The translations under genes were made by a program, and so were the position numbers. The notes beneath the pieces were generated by a model. It was not told the origin of the DNA and did not search any database. It worked only from the letters and a program-made list of their open reading frames with translations. Below, one piece after another: positions 17,096 through 25,858 of a DNA stretch of 64,000 nucleotides. The number at the start of each line of letters is the position of its first letter. Position 1 is the stretch's first letter. Origin of the DNA: Halobacterium sp. CBA1132 (GTDB lineage Archaea > Halobacteriota > Halobacteria > Halobacteriales > Halobacteriaceae); assembly GCF_001485535.1 (NCBI RefSeq), contig NZ_BCMZ01000001.1, positions 1,922,001-1,986,000 on the forward strand, given 5' to 3'.

Positions 17096-18169
17096 GTGGA
17101 CGTCGACCCCTTCGAGTTGGAGCGGTGGTTCGCGGAGTACGAACACGACGCCGACGTGATGCTCGCGGAGAGCGGCGTGCGCAGCGTGCCCGCCGACCGC
17201 TTCGACACCGACCCCGGCGACCTCGGCTACGTCATCCCGACCGACGGCGCGCCCGACGTGCGCGAGGCGATTGCCGCGGACTACGGCCGGAGCGCCGACG
17301 AGGTGCTGTGTACCGTGGGCACCCAAGAGGCGAACTTTCTGGCGTTCCAGTCGCTGCTGTCGCCCGGCGACCACGCCGTCGTCGTCACGCCCACCTACCA
17401 GAGCCTCCACGCCGTCCCCGACTCCATCTGCGACGTGACCCGCGTCCCCCTGAACGAACCCGAGTGGACGCTGGACGTGGACGCGGTCGCGGACGCGATT
17501 CGGCCCGAGACCGAGTTGGTGGTCGTGAACAACCCGAACAATCCGACCGGCCGCAAACACTCCAAGGGCGCGATGCGCGCGCTCTACGACGTTGCCGCGG
17601 CCAACGACGCCTACTTGCTCGGCGACGAGGTGTACCGGCTGCTCGCCGAGGACCCGGTCCCGCCAGTCGCGAGCATGGGCGAGTACGGCATCAGCACGGC
17701 CAGCCTCTCGAAGGCGTACGGGCTCGCGGGCCTCCGATTCGGCTGGCTCGCCGGGCCTGCGGAGGTCGTGGCGGCCGCAGAGCGCTGGAAGGACTACACG
17801 ACGATTTCCCCGTCGAAGTTCGGCCAGCACGTCGCCCGGCAGGTACTCGACGGCGAGGAAGAGAGCCTGCGCTCGGCGGCGCTCGAACACGTCCGCGAGA
17901 ACCACGAGATTACGGCCGAGTGGGCGCGCGGCCACGGCCTCGACTGGCCCGACCCCGTCGGCTGCAACGTCTTCCTGCGCGTGCCCGCGGGCTTCGAGGA
18001 TTCGCGGGCGTTCTGCCGGACGGTCGTCGAGGGCGCCGGCGTCGTGCTCGCGCCCGGAGACTGCTTCTCGACGGGCGGGGAGTCCTACGACGACCACTTC
18101 CGGCTCGGCTTCGGGCTGCCGACCGACGAACTCCGCGAGGGGCTGGCGCGCGTCGACGACGTGCTCTAA
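17096..18169 (+). CDS. Class I/II pyridoxal-phosphate aminotransferase
   Basis: 357 residues with a GTG start, 26 nt after a GTTTTGA TATA-like box. TVGTQEANFLAFQSLL and VVVTPTYQSLH form the cofactor pocket. VVVNNPNNPTGRKHSK carries the conserved NNPxNPTG. SLSKAYGLAGLRFGW provides the PLP-binding Lys and the Arg after it. The family transfers amino groups between amino acids and keto acids. Substrate identity cannot be seen; capreomycidine-synthase-like and aspartate-type members look similar. It precedes aIF5A but has its own promoter. Confidence 0.85.
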   Translation: MDVDPFELERWFAEYEHDADVMLAESGVRSVPADRFDTDPGDLGYVIPTDGAPDVREAIAADYGRSADEVLCTVGTQEANFLAFQSLLSPGDHAVVVTPTYQSLHAVPDSICDVTRVPLNEPEWTLDVDAVADAIRPETELVVVNNPNNPTGRKHSKGAMRALYDVAAANDAYLLGDEVYRLLAEDPVPPVASMGEYGISTASLSKAYGLAGLRFGWLAGPAEVVAAAERWKDYTTISPSKFGQHVARQVLDGEEESLRSAALEHVRENHEITAEWARGHGLDWPDPVGCNVFLRVPAGFEDSRAFCRTVVEGAGVVLAPGDCFSTGGESYDDHFRLGFGLPTDELREGLARVDDVL

Positions 18170-18223
18170 GTGCGGTCTCCGCGAGCGTGGGGGCCTCTCC
18201 CGGCCAGAACGCGTTCCAAACCG

Positions 18224-18230
18224 TTTATAC
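18224..18230 (+). promoter_or_regulatory. TATA box of aIF5A
   Basis: TTTATAC lies 24-30 nt before the aIF5A ATG, with no room for a Shine-Dalgarno leader. This is the spacing expected for a leaderless archaeal transcript. It separates aIF5A from the aminotransferase gene that ends at 18169. Confidence 0.7.
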
Positions 18231-18253
18231 ACGGCAGGCGTGAATCCGGGCGT

Positions 18254-18634
18254 ATGGCGAAAGAGCAGACCGAAGTCCGGGAACTGCAGGAAGGCAACTA
18301 CGTCATGATCGAGGACACGCCGTGTCAGATCAACGCCTACAGCACCGCCAAGCCCGGCAAGCACGGGAGCGCGAAGGCCCGCGTCGAGGCCGAGGGCGTC
18401 TTCGACGGGAAGAAGCGCAGTTTCAGTCAGCCCGTCGACGCGAAGGTCTGGGTCCCCATCATCGAGCGAAAGCAGGGGCAGGTCGTCTCGATCGAGTCCG
18501 AGACGGTCGCGCAGGTCATGGACCTCGACACCTACGAGACCGTGACGATGCAGATTCCCGCCGACCTCGACCTCTCGGCGGACGACAACATCGAGTTCCT
18601 CGAGTTCGAGGACAAGCGGAAGATTCTCCAGTAA
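18254..18634 (+). CDS. eif5a: Translation factor aIF5A
   Basis: 126 residues with the KOW-like N-terminal domain and a C-terminal OB fold. Lys36, in [12 protein letters not shown], is the residue modified to hypusine or deoxyhypusine. The factor binds the ribosomal E site and relieves stalling at proline-rich stretches. An agmatinase gene follows after 3 bp. In haloarchaea, published work on Haloferax links agmatine and an agmatinase homologue to aIF5A modification, so the pairing suggests that modifier and target are made together. Confidence 0.95.
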   Translation: MAKEQTEVRELQEGNYVMIEDTPCQINAYSTAKPGKHGSAKARVEAEGVFDGKKRSFSQPVDAKVWVPIIERKQGQVVSIESETVAQVMDLDTYETVTMQIPADLDLSADDNIEFLEFEDKRKILQ

Positions 18635-18637
18635 CGG

Positions 18638-19456
18638 ATGTTCCCCGGCGCCAGCCCCGCCGACGAGTCCGCGGACGCGCCGTTCGCCGACGCGGACTAC
18701 GTCGCCGTGGGCGCGCCGCTGGACGCTTCTACGTCGTTCCGTCCGGGCGCGCGTTTCGGCCCGGACCGCATCAGGAAGTTCGCTCGCACGTTCGAGGACT
18801 TCCACCCCGCGACGGGGACACACTTCTCCGAGCTACGGGTCGCCGACCACGGCGACGTCCACGCGTGGCACGACACCGCGGAGTACCTCGACTACCTCGA
18901 AGGCGTCCTGACTGACGTCCACTGGGCGGACGCCGTGCCGGTCGTGCTGGGCGGCGAACACACCGTCTCCGTGGCGGGCGTGCGCGCCGCCGACCCCGAC
19001 ACGTTCGTCGCGCTGGACGCCCACCTCGACCTCCGCGAGGAACTGGGCGGCGACGCGCTGAGTCACTCGACGGTCACCCGCCACGCGCTCGACGTCGCCG
19101 ACGAAGCAATCGTCGTGGGCGCGCGCTCGGGCAACGAAGCCGAGTGGGAACGCGCCGCCGAGAGTGATGTTACGGTTGTGCGTCCCGACGACGCGGCCAA
19201 CTGGACGCCCGACGTGGAGGGGTCTGTCTATCTCTCAGTGGACATCGACGCCGCCGACCCCGCGTACGCACCGGGGACGGGGACGCCGGAGCCGTTCGGC
19301 CTCGACTCCGCGACGATGCGCGACCTCGTTCGCGCGCTCGCCCCGCAGTCAGTCGCGTTCGACGTCGTGGAGGTCAACGACCGCGACGACGGACAGGCCG
19401 CCACGCTCGCGGCGAAACTCCTCCGGGAGTTCATACACACCCACGCCGACGCGTAG
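18638..19456 (+). CDS. speB: Agmatinase (ureohydrolase family)
   Basis: 272 residues. GGEHTVSVAG, ALDAHLDLRE and SVDIDAADPAYAPGTGTPE are the three manganese-binding motifs of the arginase/agmatinase superfamily, with the His/Asp ligands intact. It hydrolyses agmatine or a related guanidino compound to an amine plus urea. It sits directly behind aIF5A, probably in one transcript, and the likely role is to release urea from an agmatinylated intermediate or to make putrescine during hypusine-type modification. That specific step is an inference from gene context. Confidence 0.9.
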   Translation: MFPGASPADESADAPFADADYVAVGAPLDASTSFRPGARFGPDRIRKFARTFEDFHPATGTHFSELRVADHGDVHAWHDTAEYLDYLEGVLTDVHWADAVPVVLGGEHTVSVAGVRAADPDTFVALDAHLDLREELGGDALSHSTVTRHALDVADEAIVVGARSGNEAEWERAAESDVTVVRPDDAANWTPDVEGSVYLSVDIDAADPAYAPGTGTPEPFGLDSATMRDLVRALAPQSVAFDVVEVNDRDDGQAATLAAKLLREFIHTHADA

Positions 19457-19586
19457 CGTCGCTATCCCCTACTCTGAGAGAACACTCACCGCGAACGAGC
19501 ACAGCGAGCCGCTACGCGACTCGATACGCGCGAACGGCGCAGCCGTGAGCACAGCGAGTGAGCGGGCCGACGAGCGACCGTAGGGA

Positions 19587-19664
19587 GTGAGGAGTGCTTT
19601 TGGCGTAGCTTTTGCCAGCGCGGCGCGATTTCGCGCCGCGCGCAGCAAAAGGTACGCCGACGCC
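19587..19664. repeat. Structured intergenic element, copy A
   Basis: After GAGGAGTG (19589-19596) comes a two-level hairpin. The outer arms are GGCGTA/TACGCC, then a G-G mismatch, then CTTTTGC/GCAAAAG. The inner arms are a perfect 11-bp stem around 19618-19641. The same design with other stem sequences occurs at 51712-51787. It lies between agmatinase and the NIF3-like gene. No protein is encoded. Confidence 0.6.
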
Positions 19665-19694
19665 TAGAAGTTCCCGGGGCCCGCGCAGTCGTAC

Positions 19695-20453
19695 ATGGAC
19701 CTCTCGGACATCGTCGCGAAGTACGACCAGCGACTGCGCGTCGACGACTACGAGGACGCCGCCACGAACGGCCTGCAGGTCGGCCCCGGCGAGGCCGACG
19801 TGGAGCGAGTGGCGTTCGCGGTGGACGCCGCGACAGCGACCATCGAGGAAGCCGTCGAGTGGGGCGCGGACCTCTTGGTCGTCCACCACGGCATCGTCTG
19901 GGGCGGCATCGACGCGGTGACCGGCCGCGAATACGACCGCGTGCAGGCGCTGCTGGACGGCGACTGCGCGCTGTACGCGGCCCATCTCCCGCTGGACGGC
20001 CACGCGGAACTCGGGAACGCCGCGCGGCTCGCCGACCTGCTCGGGCTGGAGAACCGCGCGCCGTTCGGCGCGCACGCCGGCGAACACCTCGGGTCGCGGG
20101 GGACCGCACCGTCGGGGTTCACGACGGACGAACTCGCGGCCACCCTCGACGACGAACTCGACCCCGAGGGCGGTGTGCAAGTGCTCGACTTCGGCCCCGA
20201 AACCCTCGAAGAAGTCGCGGTACTCACGGGCAGCGGCGCGGACTGGATTCGGGAGGCCGAGGCCGACGGCGTGGACGCGTTCGTCACCGGCGAGGGCAAG
20301 CAGAAGCTCTACCACGAAGCCCGGGAAGCCGGCATCTCTGTGTTCCTCGCGGGCCACTACGCGACGGAGACGCTGGGCGTGCGCGCGCTCCAGTCGGTGG
20401 CCGACGACTGGGGCGTCGGGACGACGTTCGTCGACCACCCGACCGGGCTCTGA
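19695..20453 (+). CDS. NIF3/YbgI family dinuclear-metal protein
   Basis: 252 residues. The metal ligands of the family are visible: LLVVHHGIVWGG (His-His near residue 64), HLPLDGHAELGN (Asp and His), and GHYATETLG near the C-terminus. The proteins form hexameric rings with two metal ions per subunit. Despite the GTP-cyclohydrolase-I-type-2 name often used, no reaction is established. It is transcribed separately, after the structured intergenic element. Confidence 0.87.
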   Translation: MDLSDIVAKYDQRLRVDDYEDAATNGLQVGPGEADVERVAFAVDAATATIEEAVEWGADLLVVHHGIVWGGIDAVTGREYDRVQALLDGDCALYAAHLPLDGHAELGNAARLADLLGLENRAPFGAHAGEHLGSRGTAPSGFTTDELAATLDDELDPEGGVQVLDFGPETLEEVAVLTGSGADWIREAEADGVDAFVTGEGKQKLYHEAREAGISVFLAGHYATETLGVRALQSVADDWGVGTTFVDHPTGL

Positions 20454-20579
20454 GCGCGCCGCCGCTTCGCGGTGCCACCGCATCTGCTGTCTCCCGGCGA
20501 GACTCGCCGAGAGACAGTATCACGAGCGAAAATCGGGGGCCAACCCTTTTGACGTATCCCGGAGACTGGACGGAGGAAG

Positions 20580-22850
20580 ATGGGGATTGCCCGCCAGTTC
20601 GAACGAGTCCGGGGGAGCTACGGAGCGAAACTCGCCGTAGCCCTGCTCGTCGTCGTCGCGATTGCCGTCGGCGTCGGCGCGATGGTGTACCAGCAGACGA
20701 ACGACCAACTACAGGACGACGTGCGCTCGGAGCTGTCCGCGACCGCGGACGCCCGCGCTGCGCAACTGGACGCATTCCTCGACAACGTGCGCGGCCAGAC
20801 GCGGCTGGCGTCGTCGCGGCCGGTGCTCGCGTCCGGTGACAGCGAGCAGATTTCGTCGTTCCTCGACGAACTCGCGGCCAGCGAGTCACTGCCCGACGGT
20901 GTCGTGGCGGTCCACTACTACGACGCCGCCAGCCAGCAAATCGTCGAGAGTTCCAGCGACGAGTTGACCGGCGTGAACGCCGGCGAACAGGGCGCGGCGT
21001 TCGCGACGGACCCGCCGGAGTTCGAGGGGACCGGCGACGTCGCCGTGACCGCGCCGTTCGAGGTCGGCGTCGTCGACTTCCCGGTGGTTGCTGTGCTGTC
21101 GCCGGTCGACGGCGCCCCGGACAAGCGCCTCGTCTACATGGTGAACGTGAACCAACTCACTAGCGGCTTCGACGAGGTCGTCGACGGGAGCGACACCGTC
21201 GTCGTGAACAGCCAAGGGACGAACGTCGCGCACACCGACGCCTCGAAAGTGCTCGGGAGCCACGAGGGCAGCGAGATGATGCTCGAACGCTCGCTCTCGG
21301 AGTCGACGTTCATGAACGACGGTCAGACCGTGATGGCTGCCGCGCCCGTCGAGGGCGCCGACTGGGCCGTGATGGTTCACGCGCCCGCGAGCCAGGCGTT
21401 CGCGCTCGGGGACTACGTGGCGTCCAGCGTCGTCGGACTCATCCTCCTGACGGTGGTGAGTCTCGCGCTCGTCGGCGTGACGCTCGGGTCGACGACGGTC
21501 ATCTCGCTGCGCCAACTGTCGGCGCGCGCCGACGAGATGGCCGACGGCAACCTCGACACCACCATCGAGACCAACCGGAACGACGAGTTCGGCACGCTCG
21601 CCGGGTCGTTCCGCCGGATGCGGGACTCGCTGTCGGAGTCGCTCTCGGAGGCCGAAGCCGCGAAGGCCGACGCCGAGGCGGCCCGCGAAGACGCCGAAGC
21701 GCAGCGCGAGGAAGCCGAGCAGGCCCGCCAGTCCGCCCAGGAGACAGCGCGCGAACTGGAGGCCGCGGCTGCGGACTACGACGACGCGATGAACGCAGTC
21801 GCTGACGGCGACCTGACGCGGCGCGTCGACGCCGACCGCGGCCACGACGCGATGGCGCGGGTCGGCCGGTCGCTGAACGCGATGCTCGACGACATCGAGG
21901 ACAGCGTCGCCGCGGCGTCCTCGTTCGCCGACCACGTCTCCACGGCGGCCGCCAGCGTCGACGACGGCGCGACGGACGCCATGGACGCCAGCGCGAACGT
22001 CTCCGGCGCCGTCGACGAGATTTCGGACGGCGCCACCGAGCAGACCGAGCGCCTCCACGAGGTCGCTGGGGAGGTCGACGACCTCTCCGCGAGCGCCGAG
22101 GAGGTCGCCGAGACCGTCGCGTCGCTCGCGGACACGGCCGGACAGGCCGCCGACGCGGTCGAGGACGGCCAGGACGCCGCCGACGACGCGGTCGCGACGA
22201 TGGACGAAGTCGCGGCGGAAGCCGAGGACGCGGCGGCCGCGATGGACGCTCTCGACGGCGAGATGGACGACCTCGGGGAGGTCGTCGACGTCATCGCGGA
22301 CATCGCCGAGCAGACGAACCTGCTCGCGCTGAACGCGTCCATCGAAGCGGCGCGCACGGGCGCCGAGGGCGACGGGTTCGCGGTGGTCGCCGACGAGGTG
22401 AAGGGCCTCGCCGAGGAGTCCCACGCCGCCGCCCAAGACGTCGAGGACCGGCTGCTGGACTTACAGGAGCAGGTCAGCGACGTCGCCGACGAGATGCGCG
22501 AGACCAGCCAGTACGTCGCGGACGGCCGCGAAACCGTGGACGAGACCGCGGCGGCCCTCGACGACGTCGTGGAGTTCGTCGCGCAGACGGACTCCGCGGC
22601 CGGCGAGATTCGGGAGGCGACCGACCGGCAGGCCGAAGCCGCCTCGCGGGTCGCGTCCGCCGTCGACGAAGTGGCGAGCATCAGCGAGGAGACCGCCGCG
22701 CAGTCGACGGACGTCGCGGACGCGGCGGACGAACAGACCGAGACGCTCTCGGAGGTCGGGGACGCCGCCGCCGACCTCGCGGAGCGGGCGGTCACCTTGG
22801 AGGACTTGCTCGCGGACTTCGACGCCCGCGGCGAGGAGGAGGTGAACTGA
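20580..22850 (+). CDS. htr2: Sensory rhodopsin II transducer HtrII
   Basis: 756 residues. TM1 is at 17-37, a large extracellular domain at 38-278, TM2 at 279-301, then a HAMP domain (about 302-355), a coiled coil with repeated [18 protein letters not shown]-like residues, a second HAMP and a methyl-accepting signalling domain. Its tip holds [20 protein letters not shown]. The length and the extracellular domain match Halobacterium HtrII, which also senses serine, rather than the shorter Natronomonas type. It controls CheA and the flagellar motor. A strong GGAGG (20572-20576) precedes the ATG. The receptor gene follows after one base. Confidence 0.92.
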   Translation: MGIARQFERVRGSYGAKLAVALLVVVAIAVGVGAMVYQQTNDQLQDDVRSELSATADARAAQLDAFLDNVRGQTRLASSRPVLASGDSEQISSFLDELAASESLPDGVVAVHYYDAASQQIVESSSDELTGVNAGEQGAAFATDPPEFEGTGDVAVTAPFEVGVVDFPVVAVLSPVDGAPDKRLVYMVNVNQLTSGFDEVVDGSDTVVVNSQGTNVAHTDASKVLGSHEGSEMMLERSLSESTFMNDGQTVMAAAPVEGADWAVMVHAPASQAFALGDYVASSVVGLILLTVVSLALVGVTLGSTTVISLRQLSARADEMADGNLDTTIETNRNDEFGTLAGSFRRMRDSLSESLSEAEAAKADAEAAREDAEAQREEAEQARQSAQETARELEAAAADYDDAMNAVADGDLTRRVDADRGHDAMARVGRSLNAMLDDIEDSVAAASSFADHVSTAAASVDDGATDAMDASANVSGAVDEISDGATEQTERLHEVAGEVDDLSASAEEVAETVASLADTAGQAADAVEDGQDAADDAVATMDEVAAEAEDAAAAMDALDGEMDDLGEVVDVIADIAEQTNLLALNASIEAARTGAEGDGFAVVADEVKGLAEESHAAAQDVEDRLLDLQEQVSDVADEMRETSQYVADGRETVDETAAALDDVVEFVAQTDSAAGEIREATDRQAEAASRVASAVDEVASISEETAAQSTDVADAADEQTETLSEVGDAAADLAERAVTLEDLLADFDARGEEEVN

Positions 22851-22851
22851 G

Positions 22852-23568
22852 ATGGCGCTGGAAACGTGGTTCTGGGTCGGCGCCATCGGCATGACGCTGG
22901 GCACGCTGTTGCCCGTGCGTGACGCCATCTACAACCCCTCGCGGCGCCGCTTCCACGCCGTCCTCGTCGGCGTCACCGGCATCGCCGCGGTGGCGTACGC
23001 GCTGATGGCGGTCGGCGTCGGCGCGCTCGACGTGAACGACTACACAGTCCAGCTCGCGCGGTACGCCGACTGGCTGGCGACGACGCCGCTGCTGGTGTTG
23101 TACCTCGCGATGCTGTCCCGTCCGGGCAAGCGAGTGTACGCGGCCCTCGTGGTGGCCGACATCGTCGTCATCGCGGCCGGCATCGGCGCCGCGCTCTCGC
23201 CGACGCCCGAGAAGTGGGCGTTCTATGCGGTCGGCTGCGTCGCGTACGTCGCGCTCCTCTACGGGCTGATGCGCACGCTGCCCGCGGCGCTCGGCGAGAA
23301 CGCCGACCCGCGCGTGGACGCGACGTTCACGACGCTGCGGAACCTCACGGTCGTGCTGTGGACGCTGTACCCCGTGGTGTGGGTGCTCGCGCCGACCGGC
23401 ATCGGCATCCTCCAACCGGAGATGGAGACCATCGTGGTCGTCTACCTCGACTTCATCAGTAAGGTCGGATTCGTCGCGTTCGCGGTGCTGGGCGCGGACG
23501 CAATCGATCGCGTCGCCGGCGCCGCCGACCGGAGTTCAGGCGGCGCGCCCACGGCTGACGACGACTGA
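22852..23568 (+). CDS. sop2: Sensory rhodopsin II (phoborhodopsin)
   Basis: 238 residues, seven helices. Arg70, Asp73, Asp200 and Lys204 correspond to bacteriorhodopsin Arg82, Asp85, Asp212 and the retinal-binding Lys216. The bacteriorhodopsin proton donor Asp96 is Tyr84 here, as expected of a sensor rather than a pump. The opening MALETWFWVGAIGM and LYPVVWVLAPTGIGIL place it with the SRII group of Halobacterium. Blue-green light absorption triggers a photophobic response through HtrII, encoded one base upstream. Helix C reads RYADWLATTP, closer to bacteriorhodopsin than to the RYIDWLVTTP of known SRIIs. Confidence 0.93.
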   Translation: MALETWFWVGAIGMTLGTLLPVRDAIYNPSRRRFHAVLVGVTGIAAVAYALMAVGVGALDVNDYTVQLARYADWLATTPLLVLYLAMLSRPGKRVYAALVVADIVVIAAGIGAALSPTPEKWAFYAVGCVAYVALLYGLMRTLPAALGENADPRVDATFTTLRNLTVVLWTLYPVVWVLAPTGIGILQPEMETIVVVYLDFISKVGFVAFAVLGADAIDRVAGAADRSSGGAPTADDD

Positions 23569-23734
23569 CGAAACCCCCCTTCGTCACGCAGCGATCTTCC
23601 AGCGAAAAATACCGAATGAGGCGACTTCGACGCCGTTTTCGAGAGAATTTCTGTCGTCCGTGGAAAGGGAGAGTTAAGTAGCAGAATCGCCACCCAGGTT
23701 ACTGTACGGACTACCGCGCGGGAGACACTCAAGC

Positions 23735-25135
23735 ATGAGAGACGAATACGACTTACTCATCGTCGGCGGGGGTATCAGCGGAGCTTCGCTGCTGTACACG
23801 GCTGCGAAGTTCACGGACATCGAGAACATCGCGCTGGTGGAGAAAGAAGACGAGATCGCGGCCATCAACTCCCACAGCACGAACAACTCCCAGACACTGC
23901 ACTTCGGGGACATCGAGACGAACTACACGCTCGAGAAAGCCGAGGAAGTCAAGGAGGGCGCCGAACTGCTCGCCGGCTACCTCGAAGACGCGGACGCCGA
24001 CCGCGAGATGCACAGCAAGCGCTCGAAGATGGTCCTCGGGGTCGGCGAGGAGGAAGTCGAGAAACTGGAGTCCCGCTACCACGAGGAGGGGTTCGGCGAC
24101 CTCTACCCGAAGCTCCGAGCTATCGACCGCGACGAGATCGCGGACCTCGAACCGAACGTCGTCAAGGGCCGGGACGACGACAAGGAGATGCTCGCGCTCC
24201 AGACGCCGGACGGCTACGTCGTCGACTACGGGATGACCGCTCAGTCGTTCGTCGACGAAGCCGAGGAAGTCGACGGCGTCGACGTCTACACCGGCACTGA
24301 AGTGAAGGAGCTCAACGACACCGGCGACGAGTTCCTCGTCGAGACGGACGAGGGCTGGTTCGAGTCCGACGTCGCCGTCGTCGCCGCCGGCTCGCACAGC
24401 CTCCAGATCGCCAAGGAGATGGGCTACGGCGAGAACAAGAGCCTGCTGCCGGTCGCGGGGAGCTTCTTCCTCGCGGATGATTTCCTCAACGGGAAAGTGT
24501 ACACGCTCCAGATGAAGAAGCTCCCGTTCGCCGCCGTCCACGGGGACGCCGACGTCCACGACGACTCCATCACGCGCTTCGGCCCGACCGCGAAGCTCGT
24601 GCCGACGCTCGAACGCGGCGAACTCGACACTGTCGGGGACTTCTTCGACGTCTTCGGGCTGAACGTCGACTCGTTCCTGAGTTACGCGAACATCCTCGCC
24701 GACCGCATCCTCTTCCCGTACGTCGTCCGCAACCTCGTCTACGACGTCCCCGAAATCGGGAAGCGCACGTTCCTCCCGGAAGTCCAGAAGGTCGTGCCGA
24801 GCGCGACCCTCGACGACATCGAGCGCGCGAAAGGCTACGGCGGCGTCCGCCCACAGATTGTCGACACGGAGGCGAAGTCCCTCGACATGGGCGAAGCCAA
24901 GATTACGGGCGACGGCATCATCTTCAACATCACGCCCTCGCCGGGCGCATCGACGTGCCTGAAGAACGCGATGCGGGACACCGAGCAGCTCCTCGAGTTC
25001 TTCGAGGACGACCACGAGTTCGACGAGGACGCGTTCCGCGACGCCACCATCCGGAACTTCCCGCGCGTCGACGACGAGACAGCCGAAGCCGAAGAAGACG
25101 ACGCCACCGCTACGGCCGCCGCCGACGACGACTGA
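23735..25135 (+). CDS. FAD-dependent oxidoreductase, malate:quinone oxidoreductase-like
   Basis: 466 residues. YDLLIVGGGISGASLLYTAA at the N-terminus is the GxGxxG FAD-binding fold. NSQTLHFGDIETNYTLEK occupies the place of the Mqo motif NAGTGHxxxxELNYTP, and FNITPSPGASTCLKNA near 400 corresponds to the C-terminal Mqo region. Malate:quinone oxidoreductase feeds electrons from malate into the membrane quinone pool; 2-hydroxyglutarate oxidase relatives look alike. A TTAAGTA TATA-like element lies about 50 bp upstream. The last 30 residues are a highly acidic tail. Confidence 0.72.
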   Translation: MRDEYDLLIVGGGISGASLLYTAAKFTDIENIALVEKEDEIAAINSHSTNNSQTLHFGDIETNYTLEKAEEVKEGAELLAGYLEDADADREMHSKRSKMVLGVGEEEVEKLESRYHEEGFGDLYPKLRAIDRDEIADLEPNVVKGRDDDKEMLALQTPDGYVVDYGMTAQSFVDEAEEVDGVDVYTGTEVKELNDTGDEFLVETDEGWFESDVAVVAAGSHSLQIAKEMGYGENKSLLPVAGSFFLADDFLNGKVYTLQMKKLPFAAVHGDADVHDDSITRFGPTAKLVPTLERGELDTVGDFFDVFGLNVDSFLSYANILADRILFPYVVRNLVYDVPEIGKRTFLPEVQKVVPSATLDDIERAKGYGGVRPQIVDTEAKSLDMGEAKITGDGIIFNITPSPGASTCLKNAMRDTEQLLEFFEDDHEFDEDAFRDATIRNFPRVDDETAEAEEDDATATAAADDD

Positions 25136-25264
25136 CGAGCCCGCGTAGCGCTCGGCCACGCTCGTTCTGCCGCCTGCGATTCTCGTTTCTCGGACCGGAT
25201 TCAGCGCTCAGTAGCGGGTAGGCTCCCGGTCGGTCTGCGCTCGCTTCGGAATCATACAGGAACA

Positions 25265-25273
25265 TTTATTATA
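25265..25273 (+). promoter_or_regulatory. Strong TATA box with no obvious long gene
   Basis: TTTATTATA is the best TATA match in this interval. About 30 nt downstream an ATG at 25300 opens an 8-codon frame (MSVVPVRE, stop at 25324-25326). The only longer frame downstream starts with TTG at 25379. The promoter may drive a small RNA, or a short leader peptide followed by the 76-codon frame. Confidence 0.45.
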
Positions 25274-25378
25274 TTCGTCCTCGCAGTGGGAGATACGTCA
25301 TGTCGGTCGTACCTGTACGCGAGTAACTCCTTCCCGGCCGTACAGCCCCCAGACCGACTCTCCACCACACTCTAGACG

Positions 25379-25609
25379 TTGAGCACACACACCCGAACCA
25401 CGACCGAACCGAACCCGACCACCGAAACCCAGACCGACGCGACACCCACACCGACGTCACCCCCCGCTGGCGACGACACGGCCCAACAGCACGACGACAC
25501 CGCCGCGTCGTGGGTCGCCCAGTGCCAGTCCCAGTTCGACGCGGGACACAGCGACCGCCTCCGCAACCTCACCGACGACGAGAACCACGCGATGCCCGAC
25601 GGCGTCTGA
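25379..25609 (+). CDS. Hypothetical 76-aa Thr/Asp-rich protein
   Basis: The frame can only start at a TTG (25379), as a stop lies six bases upstream. The first half is low-complexity (many Thr, Pro, Asp), and the second half reads WVAQCQSQFDAGHSDRLR, then DDENHAMPDGV. The acidic composition fits a haloarchaeal protein better than the opposite strand does. I do not recognise a family. It could be a secreted or disordered microprotein, or non-coding. Confidence 0.4.
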   Translation: MSTHTRTTTEPNPTTETQTDATPTPTSPPAGDDTAQQHDDTAASWVAQCQSQFDAGHSDRLRNLTDDENHAMPDGV

Positions 25610-25858
25610 ACGCCTCGACGCCGCCGCGCGAACGCGCGCTCGGAATCCTCTTGTCCGTGGCCCCAGTACATCCACGCGGCCGATGACGACGACACCGGGC
25701 CGACCCGGGGTGGCTCCCGCGGGACGACGAGCCCTATGAGTGCCGAGGCCGACTTCTTCGTACCGAGTAGCTGTCGCTGAGCGTGACGAACAGCGAGGCA
25801 ACGACGGCGAAATTGCGTCGCAGAAACCGAAATTGCTCGTCACCACCGACCCGCTCCG

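Noticed and set aside
15860-18823. 987-codon open frame on the minus strand
   Set aside because: It is antisense to the UbiB-type kinase, aminotransferase and aIF5A genes and is Arg/Gly/Val-rich. In high-GC genomes the reverse of a real gene stays open by codon bias. The same reasoning removes other long antisense frames at 30320-32947, 54412-56472 and 6545-8563.
20580-23568. Assignment as sensory rhodopsin I with HtrI
   Set aside because: The receptor sequence follows the SRII pattern from MALETWFWVGAIGM onward, and the transducer has the large extracellular domain of Halobacterium HtrII. HtrI has almost no extracellular domain.
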